Shown: in pieces, positions 25,035-35,162 of the stretch
Position numbering within the stretch: position 1 is the stretch's first letter
Layout of the letters: every line of letters starts with the position of its first letter
Translations under genes and position numbers: made by a program
Origin: an uncultured Exiguobacterium sp.
GTDB lineage: Bacteria > Bacillota > Bacilli > Exiguobacteriales > Exiguobacteriaceae
Assembly (NCBI GenBank): GCA_913775715.1
Contig: CAJYMC010000005.1
Span: 1 to 64,000 of the forward strand
Direction of reading: 5' to 3'
DNA length: 64,000 bases
Notes under the pieces: model-generated
Database searches by the model: none
The model's input: only the letters and a program-made list of their open reading frames with translations
Told to the model about the DNA's origin: nothing

Positions 25035-25727
25035 TTAAGACATCGCGTAGATGGCGAGTACGACGATTCCGTTGTTAAAGACATGAATGGCGATTGGAGC
25101 AAGGATCCGGCGCGTCTTGACGAAGACGAGCGAGAAGACGAAACTCATCGCGACATAGATTAAAAATTTGTTGTCTTGGTGGATGAGGGCGAACAAGCCA
25201 CCCGTCAGGATGAAGCTAAAGAAGAAACCGAGCTTCGATGAGAGATTGCCGAACATGATGTGCCGGAACAAGAACTCTTCCATGATCGGTCCAAGTAAGA
25301 CGACCATGACTTGTAAGAGTGGGATGACTTGGATCGCTTTCATGATCTGATCCGTATTTTGCGATTTCGCGACATTTTCGATTCCGCCTGCCATCCAGGC
25401 ATCAATCAAATTGACGCTGATCAAGAGCGCATACAGGAGCGCAATCCCAATCCCGATCCATTTTAGTGTATCCATCGGATCGGTTTGACGTCCTTCTGCC
25501 TTCCACTTCTGCCAATCGGGACGCAGGCAGTAGTAGGAGACGATGACGGCGACGGTGAAGCCGATCGCGAGCCACCAACCGGCGACGTCAGCAATGACGT
25601 TCTTCGGAAGGAAATACTGGAACGAACCCGGAACCAATTGGACGATCAGATAGATGATGATCGGGATGACGTGACGCTTTTGCCACTTCTCCGCCATCAG
25701 AAAAGGCAGACTGATTGGATTTTTCAT
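25035..25727 (-). CDS. CPBP family intramembrane metalloprotease (YdiL-like)
   Basis: 230-aa multi-helix protein of the CAAX protease/bacteriocin-processing (CPBP, ABI) family. The three conserved motifs are visible: EEFLFRHIMFG (EExxxR), FALIHQDNKF and HVFNNG, which supply Glu and His metal ligands in the membrane. It lies between the YdiK-like gene and groES, as in B. subtilis. The start is uncertain: the chosen ATG (MKNPISLP) is 14 bp from AAAGGAG, and longer in-frame starts upstream lack a ribosome-binding site. Confidence 0.87.
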   Translation of the reverse strand: MKNPISLPFLMAEKWQKRHVIPIIIYLIVQLVPGSFQYFLPKNVIADVAGWWLAIGFTVAVIVSYYCLRPDWQKWKAEGRQTDPMDTLKWIGIGIALLYALLISVNLIDAWMAGGIENVAKSQNTDQIMKAIQVIPLLQVMVVLLGPIMEEFLFRHIMFGNLSSKLGFFFSFILTGGLFALIHQDNKFLIYVAMSFVFSLVFVKTRRILAPIAIHVFNNGIVVLAIYAMS

Positions 25728-25851
25728 CGTACAGGACACAACTCCTTTGTAATGAAGGTACTGTCCCGATTGTAACAAACAAACGGTCTTGGCGCACGAT
25801 TGACGATGATTCAAAGGTGTCGATTTCGGGAAAACGGATAAAGGTTCAGGC

Positions 25852-25880
25852 TTGAATTCAGAAGAGAAAGCGTATAAGAT
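25852..25880 (+). promoter_or_regulatory. Sigma-A promoter of groESL
   Basis: TTGAAT, 17-bp spacer, TAAGAT, placing the transcription start at about 25887, immediately before the CIRCE element. Confidence 0.85.
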
Positions 25881-25889
25881 AAAAATATG

Positions 25890-25916
25890 TTAGCACTCAA
25901 CGAAAGTGAGTGCTAA
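25890..25916 (+). promoter_or_regulatory. CIRCE operator (HrcA site)
   Basis: Perfect TTAGCACTC-N9-GAGTGCTAA inverted repeat between promoter and groES. HrcA binding here represses groESL until heat or misfolded protein titrates GroEL. Confidence 0.98.
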
Positions 25917-25947
25917 AAAACAGTCATTTTCAAGGAGGATGTTTCGC

Positions 25948-26232
25948 ATGTTAAAACCACTTGGTGATCGCATCGTGATCGAAGTCGTTAAAAAAGAAGA
26001 AACAACACTCGGAGGAATCGTTCTTCCTGGGTCAGCGAAAGAAAAACCACAAGAGGGTAAAGTCGTCGCTGTCGGTACAGGCCGTGTGACAGAGCAGGGC
26101 GTACGTGTACCACTTGAAGTGAGTGTCGGAGATCACGTCATCTATGCACAATATGCCGGTTCAGAGGTCAAAGTCGACGGCAATGAATACTTAATTTTAC
26201 GCGAAAGCGATATTTTGGCAGTAGCCGAGTAA
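25948..26232 (+). CDS. groES: Co-chaperonin GroES
   Basis: 94-aa Gro[14 protein letters not shown] opens the protein, the mobile loop that binds GroEL is [19 protein letters not shown] (about residues 16-34), and the end is [14 protein letters not shown]. The ATG is preceded by AAGGAGGATG; an upstream in-frame start would overlap the CIRCE element. Controlled by HrcA through CIRCE. groEL follows after 33 bp. Confidence 0.97.
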   Translation: MLKPLGDRIVIEVVKKEETTLGGIVLPGSAKEKPQEGKVVAVGTGRVTEQGVRVPLEVSVGDHVIYAQYAGSEVKVDGNEYLILRESDILAVAE

Positions 26233-27906
<1,674 letters not shown>

Positions 27907-27920
27907 GGCATTTCATCTCT

Positions 27921-27962
27921 AAAGTACCGAATCCTAGTAAATAGGGTTCGGTACTTTTTTAT
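27921..27962 (+). terminator. Terminator of groESL
   Basis: AAAGTACCGAATCCTA pairs with TAGGGTTCGGTACTTT, followed by T residues. Confidence 0.92.
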
Positions 27963-28129
27963 AATTCATACTTTCAGAATGAGTTGAATAATTATTCTTT
28001 TATTTGTAATATTATACTTAATGTTTAAACGATATACATATATAGAATTCACTAGAAGTGAATGAGGAGAGATTTAACATTTAATCGTCGCCTTACGTTA
28101 GAGATCAAAAGAGAGATAGGGGTCATCGA

Positions 28130-28750
28130 ATGAATGAAATTTTAAAAGGTATAGTAACGTCTGGGACGCTCATTATCGCTATTGGAGCACAAAATGCATT
28201 CGTTTTAAAACAAGGTTTATTAAAAAATAATATTTTCTGGGTAGCCTTGGTGTGTTTTTTATGTGATGTGATACTGATGTGCACGGGTGTATTAGGGGTC
28301 GGTACTGTTATTAAAAACAATACGTTTGCGAATGTTGGTCTTGCGATTGTCGGAGGACTATTTCTGCTATTATATGGATTCAAATCTTTTCGAAGCGCGT
28401 TTTCATCGTCAGGTGCAATCGATATTTCAACCGATGTTAAAATCATTCCCATTCATAAAACAATTTTAGTTACATTAGCAATTACACTTTTAAATCCACA
28501 TGTGTATTTAGATACGGTCGTCGTCATCGGTGGTATAGCTGGGACTTTGACATTTGATCAAAAAGTCAATTTCTTAATTGGAGCCTTAGTTGCCTCTTTT
28601 GTCTGGTTTTTTGGATTAGGATATGGATCGAGATGGCTCATTCCTGTATTTAAACAACCAAAAGCGTGGAAAGTATTAGATTTTGGAATAGGATGCTTAA
28701 TGTTTTGGCTATCGTATCAATTGATTCAATTTGCTTTAGAAAAAAGTTAA
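28130..28750 (+). CDS. LysE/ArgO family amino acid exporter
   Basis: 206-aa transporter with six membrane helices. The N-terminal IIAIGAQNAFVLKQGLLKN segment is diagnostic of the LysE/ArgO family, which exports basic amino acids. The conserved LNPHVYLDTVV motif lies near residues 121-131. Codon use is visibly more AT-rich than in flanking housekeeping genes, as in the next gene, which hints at acquisition from elsewhere. No LysG/ArgP-type regulator is adjacent. Confidence 0.9.
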   Translation: MNEILKGIVTSGTLIIAIGAQNAFVLKQGLLKNNIFWVALVCFLCDVILMCTGVLGVGTVIKNNTFANVGLAIVGGLFLLLYGFKSFRSAFSSSGAIDISTDVKIIPIHKTILVTLAITLLNPHVYLDTVVVIGGIAGTLTFDQKVNFLIGALVASFVWFFGLGYGSRWLIPVFKQPKAWKVLDFGIGCLMFWLSYQLIQFALEKS

Positions 28751-28787
28751 AAAAGATATTTAAAGGACTAAGGAGCAACTGCAAAAT

Positions 28788-29726
28788 ATGAAGGACGATG
28801 AGATTTTATATTTAGTTGAACAGATGTCTGATGAAGAATACCTCTATCATGAAGAATTAAAGTGCTATACGAACGAAGGCTCACCATCCGACTTAGCTTA
28901 TGCAAGAGTCCGTCAATTTAGGGATGTGAATATACTTCCGATATTGAACACGTTACTCGACAAAGTGAAACAAGCAGAACAAAAACAACATCTTTATTTT
29001 ATGATTGGAACGATTGGTGTGAATTCGGGAGATGTTCGTGCAGGGATGTTATTGCTTGAGAGACTGGAGCAAGAGACAAAGCCGAGTCTTCTCGAAACCA
29101 TTTTGGAAGAACTAGCAAAACAACAATGCATTCATGATACAGAACGAATCGTAAAATACATAGACGATTCTCGGTCGTCTGTTCGAGAGGCTGCGATTCA
29201 AGCATTGCGAGCCTGTCGAGATGAGATAGCAGAGGATGTGCTAATTCGTTTGATTACGACATCAAATAACTCTTTTGATATCATGAGTGCTAATTTTGTT
29301 TTAGCCACGATTGGAACAGAGCGAGCCGTTCCTTATTTGACTCCTTTGTTGGATCATTCTCGAGGAGACGTGAGACGTTCGGCTTTAGCTGCACTGAGTG
29401 AACTTGGAAATGGATTAGATCCTTCAATACTTTTGCATGGCCTAAAAGATCGATCTAGCAATGTGAGAGAGTATGCGTTAGTCGCAATTGAGCGACATGG
29501 TTATGAAGTAGCGATTGAACCGGTGATCAAACGTGTACAAACATTATTGAAGCGAACGCGACAAATACAAACAGATGAAGTCCTAATCGCTCTTCGATTT
29601 TTACATCGATACCAGCATTCCTATCAAGCGGTTCCTAAACTATTTCATTGGATCATTCAAACAAAAAGAAAAGTCTTGTTTGACGAAGAATGGCAATGGA
29701 TCGAAGACCATTTTACTTGCTATTGA
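28788..29726 (+). CDS. HEAT-repeat protein
   Basis: 312-aa soluble protein made of helical HEAT-like repeats; for example, SRSSVREAAIQALRACRDEI, HSRGDVRRSALAALSEL and DRSSNVREYALVAIERHG recur at about 31-residue spacing in the middle. No enzyme motif is visible, so it is probably a protein-binding scaffold. It lies 37 bp after the LysE-type gene and shares its AT-rich composition. Partners are unknown. Confidence 0.82.
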   Translation: MKDDEILYLVEQMSDEEYLYHEELKCYTNEGSPSDLAYARVRQFRDVNILPILNTLLDKVKQAEQKQHLYFMIGTIGVNSGDVRAGMLLLERLEQETKPSLLETILEELAKQQCIHDTERIVKYIDDSRSSVREAAIQALRACRDEIAEDVLIRLITTSNNSFDIMSANFVLATIGTERAVPYLTPLLDHSRGDVRRSALAALSELGNGLDPSILLHGLKDRSSNVREYALVAIERHGYEVAIEPVIKRVQTLLKRTRQIQTDEVLIALRFLHRYQHSYQAVPKLFHWIIQTKRKVLFDEEWQWIEDHFTCY

Positions 29727-29757
29727 TGGGCTCGAGGATAGGTGGAGATAACAATCA

Positions 29758-29812
29758 ATAAACAAGCCTGACCTTCTTCACGTCTAGTGAGAAGTCAGGC
29801 TTGTTTATTTTA
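29758..29812. terminator. Bidirectional terminator
   Basis: Long stem AATAAACAAGCCTGAC with GTCAGGCTTGTTTATT, and an inner TTCTTCAC/GTGAGAA, between converging genes. Confidence 0.92.
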
Positions 29813-29833
29813 AGAAAATCAGATGCACTTTGA

Positions 29834-31624
29834 TTACTCCAGTTCATTCTCCTCAATAATCTTATCCGACAGCTTTAACTGCTTACTCACATCCTTCACT
29901 TGATTTCGACAGAACTTCAGCTCAACTTTCTTTTCCGTTGAGACGTTGTAACAGGTACCTTCACCGGATGCTTTCGTTAAATCCGCTTCATAGTAATAGT
30001 CCTGATAGCGGAACGAACCATCACGGAAGCCCGTCAGATTCGGTTGATCATCGACGAGAGATTGCCCCATCATATAGGACGTCTTAAGGTTCAATAGATC
30101 AATGATCGTTGGTGCGATATCAATCTGTCCGCCATTCTCTCTCATGACCCGACCGGTTTGCTGGTCGTTTTTTTTGATGAAGAGTGGAATGCGTTGTTCG
30201 AGTTCGAAAGCTGCTACTGGAGACGAGACATCTGCTTTTTTGCGCATCTCACTGCCTTCATTGACGAGTCCACTATCATGATCGCCATAAAAGATGACGA
30301 GCGACTGATCCCAGAGATCCCGTTGTTTCAACTCATCGATCATCTTTCCGACACCGGTATCGACGTAATGGACAGTCTGATAATACCGTTTCAACATCGG
30401 ATCCTTATATCCGGACAAATCAAGCGTCTGATCTTCCTTGTCGATCTCATACGGCGTATGACTCGTCAACGCGACTAAAAACGAGAAGAACGGTTCTTGC
30501 AGTGTCTCCATGTGATCAATCGATTCGAGGAAGAACTGTTGATCGTTCAGTGCCATGCCGATTTTCTTCTCTTTTGAATAATCCTTTTGGCTGAAGAAGT
30601 GCTTAAAACCGATGTTCTTGTAGACATCGTCACGATTCCAGAAGCCTTTTTCGTAGGCATGCATCGCTGCCGTATCGTACCCGTTTTTCTCAAGTAATGC
30701 AGGGAGCGGCTCGAATTCATTCGTCGGATATTGCGTATAGACAGAGCCTGATTTCAATGGATAAAGTGACGTGTTCGTGATGAACTCGGCGTCTGAAGTT
30801 CGTCCTTCATGCGTCTGATGATAGAGCGACGAGAAGTAGAGCGATTCCTTCTTCAATTGATTCAGGTTCGGTGTCACTTCCTCACCATTGATGGTTTGGT
30901 CGATGACTGAAGCCTGGAATGACTCGAGCTGCACCAGAATGATATTTGGCGTCTGCTTCGGACCGGTCGGATTCGTCTGTTCCTTTTGATGGATGCGCTG
31001 TTGTTCCTGTACCGTCAGTCCATCACTTGGTCGTCCGGTCACACCTTTGAACACATCCCATCCGTGATAGCCCCAGAAACCGAACAGGTAGTAGTCACGC
31101 ATATCGGAAATTGTTGCCGTCGGTTGACGATCTTCCGTTAGCGTCCGGTACGTCAGCAGCGAGGCAGACAAGACGATGCCACTGATTGCGAGTAACCCAG
31201 CTGTCCGGCGGCGTGTTTGTGTCGTCGTCACTTCCGGTCGTTTGCGGAAAACGAAAAGCAGAAGTATAAAAATCAAACTATCAGCGAACAAGAGGAAGTC
31301 TTGCCGTACGATCAAGGCAGTGAAGCCACTACTGACGTCACTCATCTGCGTCATCTGTGAGAGGAGCGAGACAGAGAGGAAGTCCTCGAAGTAACGGTAG
31401 TACCACATGTCGGAAGCCAGTAGAAAACTGTGCGCGAGCAATAGACCGAGCCAGACCCAGCGGCGTTTATTCCACGGAATCAGTAACGTCCAGCTCGACA
31501 GGATCAGCATCCCGGCTAGGTTCATGAGTGTTAAATGGAGCGAAAGATCTGTCTTTGTAAAGTAACTAAACAGCATGAACTTCAGCATGCCGAGTAATAG
31601 ATAAAGGGTGTAGCGAATCGCCAT
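29834..31624 (-). CDS. LTA synthase family protein (sulfatase fold)
   Basis: 596-aa membrane enzyme with five N-terminal helices (to about residue 165) and an extracellular sulfatase-type domain. Metal and catalytic motifs match LtaS: ILVQLESFQ (Glu ligand), GRTSDAEFITNTSLYPL with the Thr nucleophile, and FYGDHDSGL (Asp-His ligands). LtaS enzymes polymerise glycerol phosphate from phosphatidylglycerol into lipoteichoic acid. It could be a primary synthase, a primase or a YvgJ/YfnI-type paralogue, which sequence alone does not settle. Single gene with a structured leader upstream. Confidence 0.92.
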   Translation of the reverse strand: MAIRYTLYLLLGMLKFMLFSYFTKTDLSLHLTLMNLAGMLILSSWTLLIPWNKRRWVWLGLLLAHSFLLASDMWYYRYFEDFLSVSLLSQMTQMSDVSSGFTALIVRQDFLLFADSLIFILLLFVFRKRPEVTTTQTRRRTAGLLAISGIVLSASLLTYRTLTEDRQPTATISDMRDYYLFGFWGYHGWDVFKGVTGRPSDGLTVQEQQRIHQKEQTNPTGPKQTPNIILVQLESFQASVIDQTINGEEVTPNLNQLKKESLYFSSLYHQTHEGRTSDAEFITNTSLYPLKSGSVYTQYPTNEFEPLPALLEKNGYDTAAMHAYEKGFWNRDDVYKNIGFKHFFSQKDYSKEKKIGMALNDQQFFLESIDHMETLQEPFFSFLVALTSHTPYEIDKEDQTLDLSGYKDPMLKRYYQTVHYVDTGVGKMIDELKQRDLWDQSLVIFYGDHDSGLVNEGSEMRKKADVSSPVAAFELEQRIPLFIKKNDQQTGRVMRENGGQIDIAPTIIDLLNLKTSYMMGQSLVDDQPNLTGFRDGSFRYQDYYYEADLTKASGEGTCYNVSTEKKVELKFCRNQVKDVSKQLKLSDKIIEENELE

Positions 31625-31679
31625 GGTCAGTACTCCTTACGTGTGTTATCACACGGTCTTTACCCTAAACGTTTGATGG

Positions 31680-31719
31680 TGGAACGCTCAGATGTGGACA
31701 GCCATGTGTGCGCGTTCCA
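31680..31719 (-). other. Inverted repeat upstream of the LTA synthase gene
   Basis: TGGAACGC and GCGTTCCA form a perfect 8-bp stem enclosing 24 bases, and a second inverted repeat CGTGTG-TTAT-CACACG lies at 31640-31655, next to the ribosome-binding site. Both would be in the 5' leader of the minus-strand gene if transcription starts beyond 31719. Function is not known. Confidence 0.45.
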
Positions 31720-31771
31720 TGATGTAGTCGGAAAATTGGTCTATATTTCCTCTTGAATTCAAATGATTGAC

Positions 31772-31796
31772 GTTAATTTGTGCAGAAAGCGGGAAT
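31772..31796 (+). promoter_or_regulatory. Sigma-B-type promoter of the WrbA-like gene
   Basis: GTTAAT, 13-bp spacer, GGGAAT, fitting the general-stress consensus. It ends 54 bp before the start codon. Confidence 0.6.
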
Positions 31797-31850
31797 AGAA
31801 AGCGTGTACGTCCATCGTCCGTCACTGTCTTTTAAAAAAGGAGCGAAGTC

Positions 31851-32453
31851 ATGTCAAACGTGAAACTAGCGGTCATTTATTACAGCGCAACCGGAACGAA
31901 CCATCAACTTGCCTCATGGGCAAAAGAAGCGGGAGAAGCAGCAGGAGCGGAAGTCCGTCTTGCGAAAATCAAGGAGACAGCCCCAGCAGAAGCGATTGCT
32001 TCGAACCCATTGTGGCAAAAACATGCGGATGCCACACGTGATATCGAAGAAGCGACACCGGATCTACTCGACTGGGCAGATGCGATTATCTTTAGCGTCC
32101 CGACACGTTACGGTCATGTCCCAGGACAATTCCAACAGTTCCTCGACACGACAGGCGGACTGTGGGCACAAGGCAAACTCGTCAATAAAGTCGTCAGTGC
32201 GATGTCGTCGGCACAGAATCCGCATGGCGGTCAGGAAGCGACTGTTCTCGCGGTCTATACGACGATGTTCCACTGGGGTGCAATCGTTGCGGCACCAGGT
32301 TATTCGGATCCTGTCTTGTTCGCAGCGGGCGGAAATCCATATGGTACATCAGTGACTGTCGACCAAGACGGTAACATGGTCGAATCCGTTGAACCAGCCG
32401 TGCGTCATCAAGCGAAACGGACGGTTGAAGTGGCAAGCCGTCTCAACTCATAA
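31851..32453 (+). CDS. WrbA-type NAD(P)H:quinone oxidoreductase
   Basis: 200-aa flavodoxin-fold protein of the WrbA family, which reduces quinones by two electrons with FMN and NAD(P)H. The FMN phosphate loop is YYSATGTNHQLA (about residues 11-22). The family motif SVPTRYGHVPGQFQQFLD lies near residues 82-99, and SSAQNPHGGQEATVLAVYTTMFHWG near 125-149. The start ATG follows AAAAAAGGAGCG. Its sigma-B-like promoter fits a general or oxidative stress role. Confidence 0.92.
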   Translation: MSNVKLAVIYYSATGTNHQLASWAKEAGEAAGAEVRLAKIKETAPAEAIASNPLWQKHADATRDIEEATPDLLDWADAIIFSVPTRYGHVPGQFQQFLDTTGGLWAQGKLVNKVVSAMSSAQNPHGGQEATVLAVYTTMFHWGAIVAAPGYSDPVLFAAGGNPYGTSVTVDQDGNMVESVEPAVRHQAKRTVEVASRLNS

Positions 32454-32466
32454 CATTACCTAATTT

Positions 32467-32506
32467 AAAAAGCGCCGGAATGCTGATTCGCATTCTGGCG
32501 CTTTTT
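32467..32506. terminator. Bidirectional terminator
   Basis: AAAAAGCGCCGGAATGC pairs with GCATTCTGGCGCTTTTT (one mismatch), between converging genes. Confidence 0.93.
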
Positions 32507-32514
32507 CGTATGCA

Positions 32515-34947
32515 TCATGTATGTTGTGTCAACGGAAGTTCGACTGTGAACGTCGAGCCTTGTCCTTCGATTGACTCGACATGGATTTCTCCATCATGTC
32601 CACGCGCAATTTCGCGACAGATCGAGAGCCCAAGACCAGTACCGCCGATTTGACGGGTGTCCGAATTGTCAACACGATAGAATTTTTGGAACAGGTTACT
32701 CATCGCAGAAGCTGGAATCCCGATACCCTCATCTTGAATCGCGACCGTGACACGTGACGCGTGTCGCGTCAGTTGAATATCGATCGTTCCACCAGCTGGT
32801 GAGTATTTGATTGCATTGTTGATCAGGTTACTGAACAATTGGCGAATCTTCTTCGCATCCCCTTCGACGATCAATGGTTCAACGTTTCGGAATATTTTAA
32901 TCGCGTGGGAAGAAGACGACAGGCTATGCAACTGTTTCAAATCCCGAATCATCGCGACGATATCGAACGGTGCCATCTCATATTCCTGACGGTTTGCTTC
33001 CATCCGTTGCAGGTCGAGGAAGTCATTGATCAACAGCGAGAGGCGTTCCGTTTCCGAGTGGACCGCTTCGAGATACTTCTTCTGTCGCTTCGGTGGTAGG
33101 TCTCGCTGGATCATCAGCTCAGTAAAGCCATAAATCGACGAGAGTGGTGTCCGCAGTTCGTGTGAGATCGTCGAGACGAGTTCGTTTTTGATCCGGTCAA
33201 TCTCGACTTCATTCGTCACGTCACGTAAGACGAGTAGTATCCCGCGGAACTGTCCACCATAGTGGATGCTCTCGGAGTACGTCTTGATGAAGCGTCGCTC
33301 GTGATCGATCGAGAAAGTGATCCCTTCACCGATTTCTCGTTTCACGAACGTCTTTTTCAAGTAACGTTCGAATTCTGATAATTGATCCACACGGTGTTTG
33401 AGTTTGACGACAGACGGAGTGATATTCATTAGTCCGTTCTCATCGATACTGTCATCAATCGGATGATCAAACAGGTCAAGTAACGGTCGATTAATCAATT
33501 GAATATCACCTTCAGGTTCAATATAAACAATCGATTCACGAATCGAGTTCAACAGTCGCGCTGTTTTTTCCCGTTCGCGTTCAATCTCGTCGAACGTCCG
33601 CATCCGCAAGAGCGATAATGCCAGCTGACGCGCGAAGGCGGCTAATTCTTCCTGCTCATAACGATCGAACGGATCCTGATCGCGGGACAAGAAGATATAG
33701 GCGATGATCTCATTTTGACTCGGATCAAGAACTGGTGTGACGGCACGTGCGATTTCGTCTTCGAACTGTGTGTGCGGTCGTTTGTCTTGTCGCGACTCAC
33801 GCAATAACGGCTCGATCGTTGGCATCCAGTCCTCGACTGTGAGCGGTGTCTGCGGATAAAAGACGATGTCGATCACTTTCGTTCCATCCTTGAAAATCAG
33901 AGCACCTTGCGTCGCGTTCGTGATTTCGACCATCTTTTGGATGACAACAGGATAAGCACTGATGCTATCGCGCGATGCAAGTGTCTCTGTCAATTGATTC
34001 CGTAGACGCAAGTGGGACTCGTTCCGTTGCGTCAGTTTCAACGCATCTTCGAGATTGACGTTCGTCGACATCAATTGATGTTTGTTTTCAATCAAGGCTG
34101 TCGCCATCTGATGGAACGATTGACTCAATTCACCGATCTCGTCAGCACGGTTAAGTGGAATCAGTGGTAATGTATGCTCACCACTTGCGAGAAGCTTGCT
34201 CTCCTTGCTGAGGAGATGGATTTGTCGCGTCGTCCGTTCGATAAACGGACGGACAATCAGCAAGATGACGAGGAATAGGACGAGCAGATTGACGAGCCAG
34301 ATCCACTCGGCATACTTCGTCTGAGTGACAAGTTGTTCTTTTGCACCGAGTTCTTTCGCGCGGAGACTACTCCGGTAGTTCGTGAACGTACTCTCCATCG
34401 TGTTGACGCTTTTACGCATCGTCTCACTGTTCGAGGCATTCATCTTGAATTTCCGATTCGGATCTCGTGGTACTTGTGGCATCATCGCCTTCAGACTTGG
34501 CATCTGCAAGAAACGTTCGTCAATCTTTCCTTCTTGTTTTGCTTGGACATATTTAATTAAGCTTGGCATGACGAAGTTCGTATAAGAATTATAGAGCGAA
34601 CGAATATCAGACGCATAGATTTGATCCGCCTTGTAGAGACGATTTTTCTCAAACCAAGCCGTCTGTTGTTCGAGTGAGGCTTTTTTTTCATCAATCACGT
34701 CGAGCACGGCATCGTCACCGAAGACGATATAGCCCCGCATCTCGTATTGAAGGGACTGCCAATCGTCCCAGAGTTTCGTCGCTCGATCTTCGCGCATGCT
34801 GATCGCATCGAGCTCTTGTTTCGCATCCGTGACTTGGTGGTTCGTATAAAAATAAGCAGCCAGGGAAGAGATCGATAGTGTAATAAGAATGAGATAAAAC
34901 GACGACATGATCTGTCGGCTGATCTTTTGATTGAACCATTTTCGCAT
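32515..34947 (-). CDS. Large membrane sensor histidine kinase
   Basis: 810-aa kinase. It has a membrane helix (about residues 13-33), an extracellular helical sensor of about 180 residues resembling CHASE3, a second helix (about 215-237), then HAMP, a GAF-like region, a PAS segment (RLLNSIRESIVYIEPEGDI), HisKA with SHELRTPLSSIYG (phosphorylated His), and HATPase_c with NAIKYSP, DEGIGIP and GTGLGLSICREI boxes. No response regulator gene is adjacent, so it is an orphan. The chosen ATG (MRKWFNQ) has AAAGGAG 14 bp upstream; an in-frame ATG 12 codons earlier is possible. The multi-input design suggests both external and internal signals. Confidence 0.92.
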   Translation of the reverse strand: MRKWFNQKISRQIMSSFYLILITLSISSLAAYFYTNHQVTDAKQELDAISMREDRATKLWDDWQSLQYEMRGYIVFGDDAVLDVIDEKKASLEQQTAWFEKNRLYKADQIYASDIRSLYNSYTNFVMPSLIKYVQAKQEGKIDERFLQMPSLKAMMPQVPRDPNRKFKMNASNSETMRKSVNTMESTFTNYRSSLRAKELGAKEQLVTQTKYAEWIWLVNLLVLFLVILLIVRPFIERTTRQIHLLSKESKLLASGEHTLPLIPLNRADEIGELSQSFHQMATALIENKHQLMSTNVNLEDALKLTQRNESHLRLRNQLTETLASRDSISAYPVVIQKMVEITNATQGALIFKDGTKVIDIVFYPQTPLTVEDWMPTIEPLLRESRQDKRPHTQFEDEIARAVTPVLDPSQNEIIAYIFLSRDQDPFDRYEQEELAAFARQLALSLLRMRTFDEIEREREKTARLLNSIRESIVYIEPEGDIQLINRPLLDLFDHPIDDSIDENGLMNITPSVVKLKHRVDQLSEFERYLKKTFVKREIGEGITFSIDHERRFIKTYSESIHYGGQFRGILLVLRDVTNEVEIDRIKNELVSTISHELRTPLSSIYGFTELMIQRDLPPKRQKKYLEAVHSETERLSLLINDFLDLQRMEANRQEYEMAPFDIVAMIRDLKQLHSLSSSSHAIKIFRNVEPLIVEGDAKKIRQLFSNLINNAIKYSPAGGTIDIQLTRHASRVTVAIQDEGIGIPASAMSNLFQKFYRVDNSDTRQIGGTGLGLSICREIARGHDGEIHVESIEGQGSTFTVELPLTQHT

Positions 34948-35116
34948 ATGGATTATGGATGCTCCTTTGTCTATGTGAGTCAAGCGTCAATTAGATGTAT
35001 TACGTTGGAATATTTGTTACCGTAATCGTACATTTTTTAGACGAATAAATATAGTCATAATGCTTAAAATATCTTCAAAGTAAGAGATACAGGTTCACAA
35101 AGAAAACTTAGAACGA

Positions 35117-35152
35117 CAAAAAAGCAGGACGGGATTTTACTCCCAACCTGCT
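35117..35152 (-). terminator. Terminator of the MDR dehydrogenase gene
   Basis: On the minus strand AGCAGG and CCTGCT with an inner GGGA/TCCC form a stem followed by T6. Confidence 0.82.
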
Positions 35153-35162
35153 CCGATGCCCA

